NCBI RefSeq assembly: GCF_003254395.2
Contig: NC_037649.1
Location: 6,667,032-6,731,031 of the forward strand
DNA: 64,000 nucleotides
Direction: 5' to 3'
DNA from: Apis mellifera
Taxonomy: Eukaryota; Arthropoda; Insecta; Hymenoptera; Apidae
Below the pieces are notes generated by a model that saw only the letters and a list, made by a program, of their open reading frames with translations, had not been told where the DNA came from and did not search any database. The number at the start of each line of letters is the position of its first letter. Positions within the stretch are counted from its first letter, which is position 1. Below are positions 7,649 to 19,600 of this stretch, in pieces. Made by a program: the position numbers and the translations under genes.

Positions 7649-7907
7649 AATTATAAGATATCGCGATTGTTTTTTATATTTAAATTAGAATCATTTTATA
7701 TTTAGTAGAGTCATTTTCAATTTATTTTCTAGCATTGCATTTTATATTTATTGCTTTTCATTCATACAGTAATAGTAAATTTTTATTAAATTCATTTTAG
7801 AATTAGTGTTGCGATATTGTTCCATCGCGATTGTTTCAATTAGTGTTGCGTTGACAAATGATCGCGTTTTTTAAGTAGTGTTGCGTTTTACAATATGCCC
7901 AAAATTC

Positions 7908-8000
7908 TTCCACTGACATGGTGGAAATTGTTCCTGAATCACCAAGCAGCAAAGAGCTGCACAATGGTGATTTGACGATGGCAACCTCTGATATGGTTGC
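7908..8000 (+). ncRNA. Run of three consecutive stem-loops
   Basis: (1) TTCCAC TGACATG GTGGAA, 7908-7926. (2) AATCACCA-A-GCAGC, loop AAAGA, GCTGC-ACAA-TGGTGATT, 7937-7972, with 13 pairs. (3) GCAACC TCTGATAT GGTTGC, 7981-8000. They sit between the TAGTGTTGCG copies at 7876 and 8025. Confidence 0.55.
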
Positions 8001-8090
8001 ATTGGCTGCAGTCTTCCGCGATGTTAGTGTTGCGCATAATAAAATGAGAGTGCATAAAATAGTTTATTAGAGTTTCGTAAATAATTGGAG

Positions 8091-8307
8091 CACCTCTTTG
8101 AGGGTGTATGCTTTCGCGAGTCTTCTACTTTTTTTTTTTTTTTATTTGTTGAAATATTTATTTATTGCATTGCAAATACAAATAAAGCACTCTTCGCGTT
8201 TTCTTTTGAAAATTTAGTATATTAGTGTTGCGAAAAAAAAGTTCCACTCACGGTTTGTTCGGATTTATATTGAGTGGATAATTATTTTGGTAGCCCTTCT
8301 GGCTACC
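8091..8307 (+). ncRNA. Three further stem-loops near the 3' edge of the motif array
   Basis: CACCTC TTT GAGGGTG (8091-8106, one bulge); TCCACTCA with TGAGTGGA (8243-8250 with 8271-8278, eight pairs); GGTAGCC CTTCT GGCTACC (8289-8307, seven perfect pairs with a five-base loop). The last motif copy (8223) lies between the first and second. A poly-T is at 8131-8143. Confidence 0.45.
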
Positions 8308-8812
8308 TCTTCTTCGTTTTTTTCTTTTCAGCATCCCCTTATTAATAGAGCATTTGATACTGAAAATATTGTTTAAAAATATGTATAATATTCTTTTAAA
8401 ATGAAATTTTTTTATTAAATCAAAATATACAAAGAAATAATAATTAAATTGGCAAAATATTATAGAATCATTAAAAATGACTGTTTGTAATCATAATTAT
8501 AATTTTCTATAATATTATACAATATTATATTATAGAAAATTTTTTATAATATTCGCAGTATTTCTTGTCACTAAAAAAATAAAGTATTTTAAGTTTGTTT
8601 CAGGTGGGATCGATATAAGAAGATTCATATCTCATATAATATTTAACTCTTATTTCTTTTTTACATTTAGATTTTATGATATAAAACCATAAAGTCTTAA
8701 TGCAAGAAAGAATTTGTTAGATAGGATTTCTAAGAAGAAGCCTCAACATATGAAGAAAAATATTATTTAATTTTTATCAATGTACTGCTTTTTTAATTTT
8801 TGTTTGTTTCAG
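8308..8812 (+). other. A+T-rich stretch with several acceptor-like sites
   Basis: Acceptor-like TTTCTTTTCAG (AG 8330-8331), AAGTTTGTTTCAG (AG 8602-8603) and TTTTTGTTTGTTTCAG (AG 8811-8812) lie in A+T-rich DNA. Donors that would pair with the first two are not obvious, so this is probably intron sequence with one or two small exons I cannot delimit. Confidence 0.3.
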
Positions 8813-8931
8813 GACCAGTGGACAAAAATACATAGGATATTTTGGAACGTATTTATATTTGTTGACGATGTTCCCTTCCTTCTCGTTTATTATGCAGATA
8901 CATATGTATATAGATATATTAGTAAGTAAAT
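8813..8931 (+). other. Candidate exon
   Basis: Bounded by TTTTTGTTTGTTTCAG and by GTAAGTAAA (GT 8932-8933). It is 119 bp, richer in GC in its first half. A second possible acceptor, TTTATTATGCAG at 8896-8897, could shorten it. It has no coding character. Confidence 0.35.
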
Positions 8932-9324
8932 TAAGTTAACCAAATTTACTTTTACGTAAATTTAGGTTAGTTTAGAATAATTTTGTGTTAAATTTTATGA
9001 TAGGTTATTTATTTAATCAATAAAATTAATATAATATTAGGTTAAAATCCTAATATCATATTATAAGTAGTTACGATAATAAAGTTGAAAGCCTTAATTT
9101 TAAGCGATCATGTTAAAATATGTAACTAACAAATGCATGTGTAGTAAGATGTAATTAGATGTAAATAAGATGTAAATAATTTCTTAGAGACGTATTTCAC
9201 TTATATCAATTATTTCATATATGTGAAGTAACGTCTCATATTATAGAATATATTAGATATAATTAGATTTATTTAGGATTACTTATTTAGGATTGTATAT
9301 ACAGGATTTAAATTTTGTTTTCAG
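8932..9324 (+). other. Candidate intron
   Basis: GTAAGTAAA to AAATTTTGTTTTCAG (AG 9323-9324). It is A+T-rich, with the repeated word GATGTAA(T/A)TA near 9150-9175 and no other feature. Confidence 0.35.
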
Positions 9325-9585
9325 GTTTAGTTTTTCCTTGAATAGTTATTCCTAGTTATTCCTTGAATATCGATTTCCCTAAAAAATCCTCGATGACCAA
9401 AGATTCTTTTGCAAGTATTGGAAGGAATATATATATCAAAGTTTTTTAAATTCAAAAAAGGACAGGATCGTGGTTAGAAGAGTGGAAGTTTTCTGCGGTC
9501 AATTCTCGCATTTAAATCGGCTATTGATGAGATAGCGATATTACCAAGGACCAGGACAATAAAGAAAATGAAAACTCGTCGAGTA
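9325..9585 (+). other. Candidate terminal exon of the RNA locus
   Basis: Starts after a strong acceptor and contains the direct repeat TTCCTTGAATA (about 9332 and 9359). GC rises toward its end. An AATAAA at 9558-9563 could be the polyadenylation signal. The boundary coincides with the composition change. Other AATAAA words exist in this A+T-rich area, so the end point is uncertain. Confidence 0.3.
9558..9563 (+). terminator. AATAAA, possible polyadenylation signal
   Basis: Canonical hexamer in the GC-richer tail of the last candidate exon. Sequence alone cannot show use. Confidence 0.3.
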
Positions 9586-12500
9586 AAGATGTATGCTTGT
9601 GCGAAGATTGGAGAATGATGAGTCACTGTGTGCTAGCTAGAAAGAAGTACGTATAAGAAAAAGCGAGCAGAGAGCGTGGTACCGCTGCTGTCATTGACCT
9701 TTTTCTTTACCCTCTCGATAGGTTCGTCCCTCGTTCTTCCGTGTTATTTCGAACTCTATTTCTAGTTATAAAATATCTATAACGTCGAGCTGCATTAGTC
9801 AGAAGAACAAAATTGTCGTGAATGCGATACGATGGCATACTATAATCGTCGAGGAGATGTTAATACATTTCAACATTTATTTTATCGGTTATTCTTCGAT
9901 TAGAATGGCGTTTGAATTTGTCAAATTGAAATTAAACGATGAAGAGTAATGGTTCGCATTATCGACAAGAGAATATTCTTTAACGAAGTCGCGTGGACAA
10001 AGAGGAAAACCGATCGACGAGAATTATTGGCGAGGAGAACACTTAACGGGAAGTTTAAGTAGCCTTTCTATCAGATACAATCGTTCCGAATCATTTCAAG
10101 CATTTCGTATCGCGCTTCGAGAGGAAAAAAAATTATAATTCTCTCGTAGTAAAATGAATATTTCACCTACTACTTGTGAACGATCTCGTTACTTCGTTTT
10201 CGAAACATCCCTCGCGTTCTTCTTTCTCCGAACCTCCTTAAACTGTCGCTGTTAATTTTCGCAAACGAAACTGGTTGGAGGAACTTATTATCGCGGTTTA
10301 ATTAAATGAGCCAATTTTATTTCGTACAATATATTCACCGTGAAAACTGTCCCATTCCTTCTGGCGCGATTTACAATGCACGTAATTAAATAAACAATTA
10401 TCACGGGGAGGGGGGCATTCTCTGCGGCGGTTTATTAATGTTTCATGACTTCCGCAAGGAAATGAGACACCTTCCGTGGGCAAACGCGATGTAAAGTAAT
10501 TTCTTACTTCTGTTTTATCGCCGCTGGGCCGAGAAAATTCGCGTCACTTGTTTCCCTTGAATCGATACGGTTCAAAAAAAGAAAAAAAAAATGAACAAGA
10601 CTCGCGTGTAAACTTCGATTTGGCGTAAATGATTTGCATAGGTTCTATAATATATATATTCGGCAATGTCACGCGAGATCGTTCAATAATGTTCGCTAAT
10701 CTTCATAATTTACGCGAAAAGTTGTTTGTTGCGCGGGAAGACAATCTAAGGAACACGATATCATCATCGAAACGCAGCCTTTCCCCGTATCTGGTAACGA
10801 GTAACTTTATACTCGAACAATTTTCAACTCGTTCCCTCGTTACTAATGATGCGAATGTTTTTGCAGAACGAGAACGAAGGAAGAGACAAACAAGGGTAGG
10901 GGACAAAGAGAGAAACTCTTGCATCGTAACAGCACATTTCCCGGGTATACGCGGGGTTGTTACTTATTCTCGTAATATGCAGTTACCGCTGCGTGCTTTT
11001 CAACTCGAGTGAAACTTTGATACCGCTTTCCTCGAAAAAAAAAAAAAGAAAAGAAAGAAAGAAAAAATTGTGCGTGTACGTTCCCTTAGGAATTTCTCCC
11101 TATCTGCTAGAGTTGACAGATGCGATACGCGATACATTGGTGTATTTTTAGACAGGTCACGGAATGAAACCGAGAAATGGAACCGTATTCTGTACGATGT
11201 TCACGTCTTGGGTATGACGTCGTCGATGTAGCAAAAACTTTTTAGAGAAGGCGTGCGATTGTACATTTAATATTATGAAAAGGAGAAATAATACGACGTT
11301 AAAGGGATTCGACGTACGATGGATAAGCTTACGTACAATTTGCATTCTTTTCTACACTTTAAACTCTTTCTCAAACCTTCTTCCTTTTCTCGCTCGCATA
11401 AAGACACCAGCATTTCGGTACACGACAGAGACAAAATGTCAGAGACCAGTTATTCTCGTGAAAACGCACCAACCTCTACCCCCCTCGAAGAAGACCCGAG
11501 AACTTGGTCCTCGTTTCTGACACGATAATATCAAACGGTTTGGATAACAAGAGAACCGAAAATACATTAAAATCCAGACGATTACTTCTCTCTTTCTCTC
11601 TCTCTTTCTCGAACGTCTCAAGATGTAACCACGCGGTGAAACGAACGACTTCCCCGGATACGATTCCATTTGGTAGGCAAATTCGCGGAAACTCTGCCGT
11701 CAAATATCGGGACACGTACAAGACTCTGCGTGCGCAGACCGGAGAATGGTACACGTGAAATCCGGTGGTTGGAGCTATTTATGTAAACGACGGTTCCCCT
11801 GAGAGCATAGAAGGCGCGCGTTTGCTTATATTTCCGGCATTTTGTGAACATTACGGTGGCATTCAGGTGACGTATTCGCAGCTCTTCCTCTCCGTGCCGT
11901 CCTCTTCTTTTCTTGTGCACCAACCCGTCTCCGCCGGGGCTTCACGCTCATACCGCCGTTTTACTTTATTTCCCTGTTTTCGCCCTTTCTTCTTCCGGCC
12001 GCCTCGCGTCTCCTCGTTTCTTTCACGGAACCCCTCTTGATGCGCTGACTCTCTCTCTCTTTCTCCCGCGACACGCTTCCTCCTCCACCGTCGTAATAAT
12101 TTACCGTTCCCCGTTTTCTGCCCAAGTAATTCCCGCGAAAATTGTCGCGTCTGTTAACTATTACTACGCTACCTCCCTCCATCTTTGAATCTCTATTGTT
12201 CCTCGAAGCGGCGACCTGTTATTGTTAAGAATAATTCCGGTCAAACGGGGGAAATTTCCAAGAGTGATGGTGACGGTTCAATCTTTTCGGTTGAAAGATT
12301 AATTATCGCTTTATATAAAAATTGTTTCAAGCTTCGTATTAATATTTGAACTCTACGTTTTTTCTTTTTCTCTTTTTTTGTATCGTTTTGAATTTGATCG
12401 AAAGATCGCGAAGGATCGAGAGGATTCGTGAGGATATATGTCTGCGACGGATCGATTCATCGACGGAGTGTTTAATGAATATTGGAAATTTTTTAACGGG

Positions 12501-13649
12501 AAAAATATTGTTTAGCCTTCACCGCCGGTTATACCGTAACTCGGAATTATTAAATAACGCGATTAAAACGCTTCGTTACTCGAACGTGAATAAATAATCG
12601 GTAACGGGAAATTCAATTTTGGGATGGAAATTGTCAGAGAAATTGGTTTAATGAGAAATTACACGATTAGATTAGTTATATCTGGAATTTTTGTAATAAA
12701 TTCAAACGCGATTCTTTCTGCGAAAGAACCATTCTTATTCTGCTCTTATTGCGCTACATTAATATTTGTAATTGTGGTAGGGAATTGAAATTTAAGCAGA
12801 AACGAGTCAATAGAATTTAAAAATTTATTACTTTTTCATTCTCGAAAGAATGAGACAATTATTCCGTGTTGTAAATAGAAATATAAGAATTTTCTTTCAA
12901 AGAGAGAATTCACAAAGAACGATTTAATAAAGTCTAAGGGAAAATCATGAGAGGTAACGAGAGTAATATTTATAACTGGTATTGACCGTTGTGAAATTAA
13001 ATTGTTCCTCTGCGATAAAATTGCTACAAAAGCTGCTAACTTTCACCGGTATTCAAGCACGGCAATTGAAGTCATTGCTCGAAGCTAAATTTTCATTTAT
13101 ATACGCTAGATCGTATTTGATGTACGCGTTGATGACCACGAACGAAAATTTTTATACGAGTGAATCTTTCATCGAACACGTGTTCGACGACACGAAGACG
13201 ACGAAGAAAGATAATCATTTTAAAAATAAACCAGGAAAACTTCAGAATTCAAAAACGTTCTTGTACAAATGCCATATATAAACTATATAAACGAAAGATA
13301 GATAAAGATTTAGATAAAATTCGAACCATCGAGAGAACCGAAGTTCCATTGTTCCAAGCGGATGAAGTTTGAATTAATAGCGGTGGAGGATCACGGACGG
13401 GCTAAGCTCTCGAATGAACGAAACGCAAAAACCATGTTCTCGCCTCCGCGACGAAACAACCGATCAATTCTCGCGGCGGGGCGTTGTGCATCGATGACAG
13501 CCGGTCATTTGCAACGCTGTTACTTTGGTCTTACCTCCGACAATGGGTAATTTGAATGTATTAATTTGGCGTTGACACGGTAACGCTCATTGTTCGGTTT
13601 AGATGCACGGAGAGAGAGAGGGTGGGGATTAAAGAGCCGTGAACCCGTG
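9586..13649. other. Non-coding GC-richer sequence
   Basis: CpG-rich sequence with many overlapping short ORFs on both strands (for example 10629-11012, 11618-11923, 12982-13281). None has a recognisable motif or a consistent frame between neighbouring ORFs. There is an A/G-rich run at 11035-11067, CT-rich sequence at 12045-12066 and a small hairpin AATCTTT/AAAGATT at 12280-12300. No gene seen. Confidence 0.5.
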
Positions 13650-13667
13650 TATATATATATATATATA
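13650..13667. repeat. (TA)n microsatellite
   Basis: Nine TA units directly after a GA-rich patch (13610-13623). Confidence 0.9.
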
Positions 13668-16600
13668 GGTGCGGCCCAAGTGACAACGAATACCACGGTG
13701 CGAGTACAGAGGGATATTCCGTTAGGAAAACGATGACAGAAAGGGATGAAGGAGGAGGAGGAGCGTGTAAATGCATGTATATTGCTTCATGAATGCGCGT
13801 ACGATGAGCTTGTAGTTAGCCGTCGCGGCGTCATTATCAGCGTAGCCGGCTTATACGTTGCTTGTCCAGAATCCGCTGTGACAAATGGTCTCCTGCCAGA
13901 CGGAACGGGCCGAAAAGCAATTTGCACCCCGCCCGCACAGAAATTTTCAACGAGGCCGAAAAACGTGTGTATATATATACAGGTAGAGGATAGATGCTGC
14001 ACGCACGAGCAGCGTTTCGACCCGCAGCGATCTCGTTTCCATCCTCATCGTTTATTAACGAAAGTTACGTTCTGATACGCTCGCTCGCGTTCTCGACGGA
14101 ATTAATCGGGAACGAAATTATGATTCGTTAATGACCGTTTTTGTCCGTCGAAACAACCTTCTCCACCCGAAGGATTTTTAATTTAATTCGTCTACGGCCG
14201 CTCTTTTTATGCGTGAAAAATGATTTACAATTGCGAACGTGGCGAGCGTGGATATAAAAATTGGTACGAGGCTTAAAGTACGCCGTGACTCGATTTGATA
14301 TATTACGAATTTATATTGGCGCAAGCATTTATTACGTGGCGGGGAAAGAATCAATTTTATTACGATTTTTTAAAATATAAAATGGTACTCTGGATTCGTT
14401 AATCGCGTTTTGTAATATATATCCCCGTAAAAGCACTCGTTTCGATATTTTATGGAGGCGGAATCGTATCGTCGCGTTAATTTATTTCCAATTCCCAGCA
14501 CGAAAGTTCCTTCGGGTTTGGTGTCCACGTAATTATATCCGGACCCGTTTCGCTCAAATGCTGGAGTCGGTTAAAAGCCGGTCGAGCCCTTATTTCGCGT
14601 CTAATTACGCTCTAGCTCGAGGCAAGAGGGTGAAAGACAACTGAAAAGGGACTTTGGTCGGTCGATAGAGCAAACGAGAGACGCGAGGAAGGCGTATATG
14701 ACAAACTTTGGTGTGTTCGCTGTGTTGGCTCCAACCAATAAAACGCCGGTGTTTTCCAAGGGAAGAAGGGAGCTATCTAAACGATCCGGGAAACTTTTAC
14801 TTAACCGCTGACTTTCTTTCTCTCCCTCTCTCTCTCTCTCTCTCTCTCGTACACACACACAATAAGCAACAAGTTACAATAAGATGGAATATCGTCGACG
14901 TTCCTCGATGAATCACACCTCGTACATACGTAGATAAGAAGAAACGACGAATAACATTAATCTCGCTAAAAGCATGGAATCTCGGTTTCGCATGGCACCC
15001 TTCGTTCGTTAAGGATGGATAAAAATCGCGGAGAGAAAAGTTCCGGGGAAAGAAAGACCGTTGTCTTTTTTTTTTTTTCGGGATAGATCGGATCAGCGGA
15101 CGGCGAGGAGGAAGAAAAGGAGAGGAAAGTTTTCTTAGCGACGCCCTGAGAAATATTACCCTTTATCACATCCAGCTACGATCATTGCCGGCCAATACAT
15201 AGAAAGAGCTTTATTCCCGATCCCCTTTCAATCTTCTGATGGGACAATTTCCTTCGAAACGGCGAATGATCAGCCAATATCTATTTCTATACCTTTTTCT
15301 GAAACCCACCCCCTTCCTCTTCCCCCCCTCACCATCCTCCACGATCGTCGACCTATTTCTATTAGCCATTTATGGTCGATGAGTTACTTTATGTAGTTCC
15401 ATTGATCCTGTTGACCGAGCTCGATCCCGCCGTATCAGAGCTCGGATAAAAATGCTGCCCATTGTTATCTCGTGGACCGCGTTAAGGAGGGAGTTGCCGT
15501 TACCTAACGCACAATCTACGAAATCTAATCTACGGAAAGGATGGAATAAGTTTCTGGGTCGGATGCGTGGAAAAGGACCGACCGCCGCCGCGCTCTCGAG
15601 ATTGTTTTCGGGGTAAACTCTATTTTTCAGGATTACTCCCCACCGTCGGAGGGGAGTGAAATTGATTTTGCTCGGAGAAAGAAAGGGGATATAACGGGGA
15701 TGCGCCAATTCGACGGGGAAAAACGCAATGGGAAATTTAGGCCGGATTGGACGATAATAATTACATCGGACGAGAAGGAGGGGAAAATGTTGGGAAATTC
15801 TTCTCAAAGAAGTTGTTGAAACTTGTTTAGCCTGCGCAAATTTTATTCCTCTCGTTCATTGTCGAGGATCGATTCGAGATGTCGAGATTTTCCTCATATT
15901 CCAAACGTTTCGATTCGATTGATGATCGTGAAATAATATCGTGGTAAAATCGAAGAGATTCGTGAGCGAGACAACGTGTTTGTGCACGGGATTCCAGCAG
16001 CAGTTAGGCTCGTCACAGATCGATGTTATTACAATTTGCAACGATGCGTGTGTTTGGCGATATGCACGAGTTAGTAAGGTTAGACTTACTCGTTATTTTT
16101 GCGCCAGGAATTCCCTGGGACGCGCTCAGAGACAAAGCCGCGCGTACGACGTGGCAAACGAGCCGAGGATAATTCGGCCTTCGTTTGTCTCTCCGCATCG
16201 GTCGAAAGAAAAGCCCGCCCTCCCTACCCACCTTCGCATCTCCCTCTTCCAAACTCACGGGAATTTTGCGTTTAACGAAACACGTGCGGGAATTCTTTGT
16301 CTCTCTTTCTCTCTCTCTCCCTCTTTCGATTTCTCTCTTCTTCTCTTCTGGTTCGCGAGGCTCCTGGCTATTCTCGATACTTTGCTAGAACACGCGTTGA
16401 TTCAATTGATTCGTCCATTCTTGTTATCCTTATTTTCCTCGTTTCTATTTCCATTTCATTTCGGTAAATAATTTTTTAGAGGTTGTTCTCTAGGATATTT
16501 AATTTTTAGAGAAATCGATTGATCTTAAATTCTCAAATTTGGAGGCATTTTGGTGCGATTGAATTAGGAGAATCGAATCGTTTCTGATTAATACACGAAG

Positions 16601-19600
16601 AAGTTAGGTTAAAATCAAAATTTCATTAATATTGGAGCAATTTCGCGTGATTTCTCGTTACGTTTCCTGGATTATTCTCAAAATAGGATGGAAGCGAAGA
16701 TTGTAATACGAATTGAACGCGTCATTCCTCTTTTTATATAAGCCTTTCATCCAGTCATTCTCAATTATCTCCGACTATTATCATTTCGTATAACCAACTG
16801 GCTGATTAGAATGTGGAGCCTTTGATTATTCCAAATGGAAAGGTATTATCTATCCACACGTACCTATTGAGGGTGTATGTATAATTCAAACCTAACCTGA
16901 ATCGCCTGCGAGTCCATTCTGTGCTTGCACGAAAGTGAAAGAGATAGCGGAGATTGACAAGCATGAGTTGGTTCAAACGGTCACAATGAACGATTCGATT
17001 CGAAATTATTGACGATTGTTACGAGTGTGCATTATCTGCTGTCCCCTTGTACGTAACGGGGATTGAAATTTTCATTGGATCATGAAAGTAGAACGTTGCG
17101 TAATGACGGCCGATAATGAAAGCACGTGATGAGGTCGGCCGGGATTATAAAGAAAGGCATAATGCTCCTCCCGGTTACTTGTTTTCGTTATAAACTAATT
17201 AAATATCCCGATTTATCCAACTAATTGGAGCATGGTTAAGAGGTTAACGCAATTACGTCAAATTGATTGTACTTGTCCGCGTAATTACCGAGCCCCTGGA
17301 ATCCCATTGGGGATGTGAAAAGATATAAAAAAAAAAAAAAGAAGCATCGATCGTTTCGTTCAATCCGTTGATTATGAACCTTTCGTTCATTAGCTGTCGT
17401 AAACGGGAAACGGGTAATTGAAGCGGCGACGATTACATATATGCGCGTGATCGAATGGCGCAATCGTCGTTAACCCATAATGATATAATTTAATCGAAAA
17501 AAAATTTAGACGTTTTTAGATATTATTGGAATGTTATTCAGGATTACCCTCATTTAATTATTCGCATCTTTCCATTCGAGATCTATTGTTATCATTTATT
17601 CAAATCGTTCCATCCTTCCTTGGAATGAAAGTGGAAGCATAGATCACTTCGTTTTCCTTTTCATTTTCTTTTGAGAGAGAGACGTTGAAATAAAAATCGG
17701 CATTTTTTTTTAAATAGATCAACGATTCTAAGTTTTGAATAATTAATCTTGGTATCGCGAGTCTCGATGTAAAAGAAATTGTGAGAAAGGGAAGTTCGAT
17801 GGAATTATGCAAACCGCGTCGAAGATACTTGCTTTTCGTAAACGGGGGGTCGAGGAAAAATCGATTTATTTCAATAGATTTAAACGCAATAGGAGAGGGG
17901 AGGGGGAGAAACAAGCACGGTATTAAAATACATCGACGATTTTTCATTTTCTTTTTCTTTTACTTGCCTTTTTTTTATTTTATTTTTTGCTCCTTTCGTG
18001 TTAGAGCGAACCGCTGTGCAAATGTAGCGTACGCCTTATACGGAAGAAGATAAATGGATGCGGTTACTCAAATCAAACGGTAGTATTCAGCCGTTGCAAG
18101 TTGCCAAGCTGTTCCCGCGATGTTCGCTAGGCAAACAGTGATTTATAATATTTAATGAAACACGATGATCGCGGATCTGCTTAATGCGGAAAGCAATTCG
18201 GGACGGTGGAAAGTTACGATTCGTTTAGATACTCGTCGCGTGAAAATATAACAACACGCGTAGTTGAAGAGTCGATATTTGTCGTCTGAACAAGATGATG
18301 CGCGTTCCTTCTTCTTTCCATTAATTTTAAAAACTATCTCACTCGAAAATACAGTTTATAATTATATTTCTATTTCGATAAAATACTAATTGCTATATTC
18401 CCGTGTTTCCATTAATTGTAAAAAAAAAAAAAAGAAAGAAGAATTACAATTACTCGATATCTTCGAATAAGAAGAAACAATCGAATCTAATAACAATTAA
18501 ACGAAGAATCGAAAACGAAACGGCGGTTTAACGAATTCGACGAGGGAATAAAGCACACGTATAGGCGAACAACGTTGGAGTTGCCGAAAGCGGCGGCCTC
18601 GGTTTTTCCACTCTCGTTTACTCGGTCACCCAAAGCATCCTGCTTTTACCATCATTTTTAATTCAGGTTACCACGTTCAAGTTGCGAATGAATGTACCGA
18701 GAAACCCTCGTCCGTGTGCCTTCGTGTGTCGACCCCATTAACGGCGGGGCTGCGGTGGAAACGAAAAAGCCCGGAATATTTTTAATTGGACCGCAAACTT
18801 CGTCGGCGCTGGACTCTTGTTGCGAGTTTTCTGCTAGCCAGACGTATCCTCCCCCCTCCCCCGTGCTTTCCTTGGCGTGGAAAAACGCGTCGAACTCGCG
18901 TCAAGTGGCGTCAACCGTGTCCCCTTGTCGTTGTCCAACGTCTTGATCGTCGTATCTTCTTTCACAATTTTCCTCGACCGAGGAGGAAAGGAGGAAGGGA
19001 AAATGAACGTGGAACCTCTCTCTCTCTCGTCAAGCGGATCAGACAACGCGTATCGGATTTCAAAATAGGCGCGCTCGTTGGAATTGGCGGCGAAAGAGGA
19101 TCGTTGCCGAGGGGAACAACATTGGCCGAGTATCCATCCAGGGTGGTGGCGCACGTGGTGTGGATGAAACTGTTGAAATTGGCGAAGAACGAGGCGAGGG
19201 ATCGGCGGGGTGCGTTCGACGAGCGTTGCTCGTGAATCTTGCACGAGGGGTGTGCGAGTGTGGCGGGGCGGTGTTGAAACGTGAAACGTGAGCGACGAGC
19301 GGTTACATCGATTGGGAACGCGGCGGAAATTAAAAATTGAAACGGGACTTACGCGTGAAATTAAGCGGTGTGCGAAGTCGAAATCCGATTGTACGGATGT
19401 TTAGAAATTGAGGAGCGCGAATGGTGGTGGTTGATCGAGTTTTCGAAATAGTTTGGTTGGAAATAATTTGGAATCGCGTGAGAATTTACTTTCGAAGAGA
19501 ATCGAGAGATTTTAAATGGACAATTTTGAATAAGTTTCCTTTCAAATTCTATATTTAGATTCTTTCGCAATATTTTAAATCTATCTCGCGATTAGAGATC

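Larger units (their letters stand above)
7478..8232 (+). repeat. Ten exact copies of TAGTGTTGCG
   Basis: Exact copies start at 7478, 7542, 7574, 7606, 7639, 7804, 7841, 7876, 8025 and 8223, all on the plus strand. Beyond 7650 the period is lost, yet the ten-base core stays intact in otherwise unrelated sequence. Many copies are followed within about 8-16 bases by ATCGCG, which can pair with the GCG end of the core in short hairpins (for example 7645-7666 and 7811-7828). I saw no copy outside this stretch, though I could not search exhaustively. Confidence 0.8.
2455..9585 (+). ncRNA. Candidate multi-exon structured long non-coding RNA locus
   Basis: Inferred transcription unit on the plus strand. 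GC-richer islands alternate with A+T-rich intron-like stretches, and island edges carry splice-like signals: donors GTATGT (2612), GTATGT (3045), GTAATT (4016, 4490, 4968), GTAAGT (5154, 8932), and acceptors after pyrimidine-rich tracts ending at 2912, 3742, 5081, 6158, 8812 and 9324. The interior has many stop codons in all frames, so apart from a small 5' ORF it does not look coding. It holds a three-copy exon module, two motif arrays (TAGAGTCAGTGT and TAGTGTTGCG) and at least ten stem-loops. Repeated short motifs plus hairpins are typical of architectural or nuclear lncRNAs such as Drosophila hsr-omega. Honeybee has named nuclear lncRNAs (Ks-1, AncR-1, kakusei, Nb-1), but I cannot match this sequence to any of them. 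The ends are approximate. An alternative is that several neighbouring ncRNAs share the region. Confidence 0.55.

Noticed and set aside
12280..12300. Seven-pair hairpin AATCTTT/AAAGATT
   Set aside because: A stem this size is expected many times by chance in 64 kb, and it lies alone.
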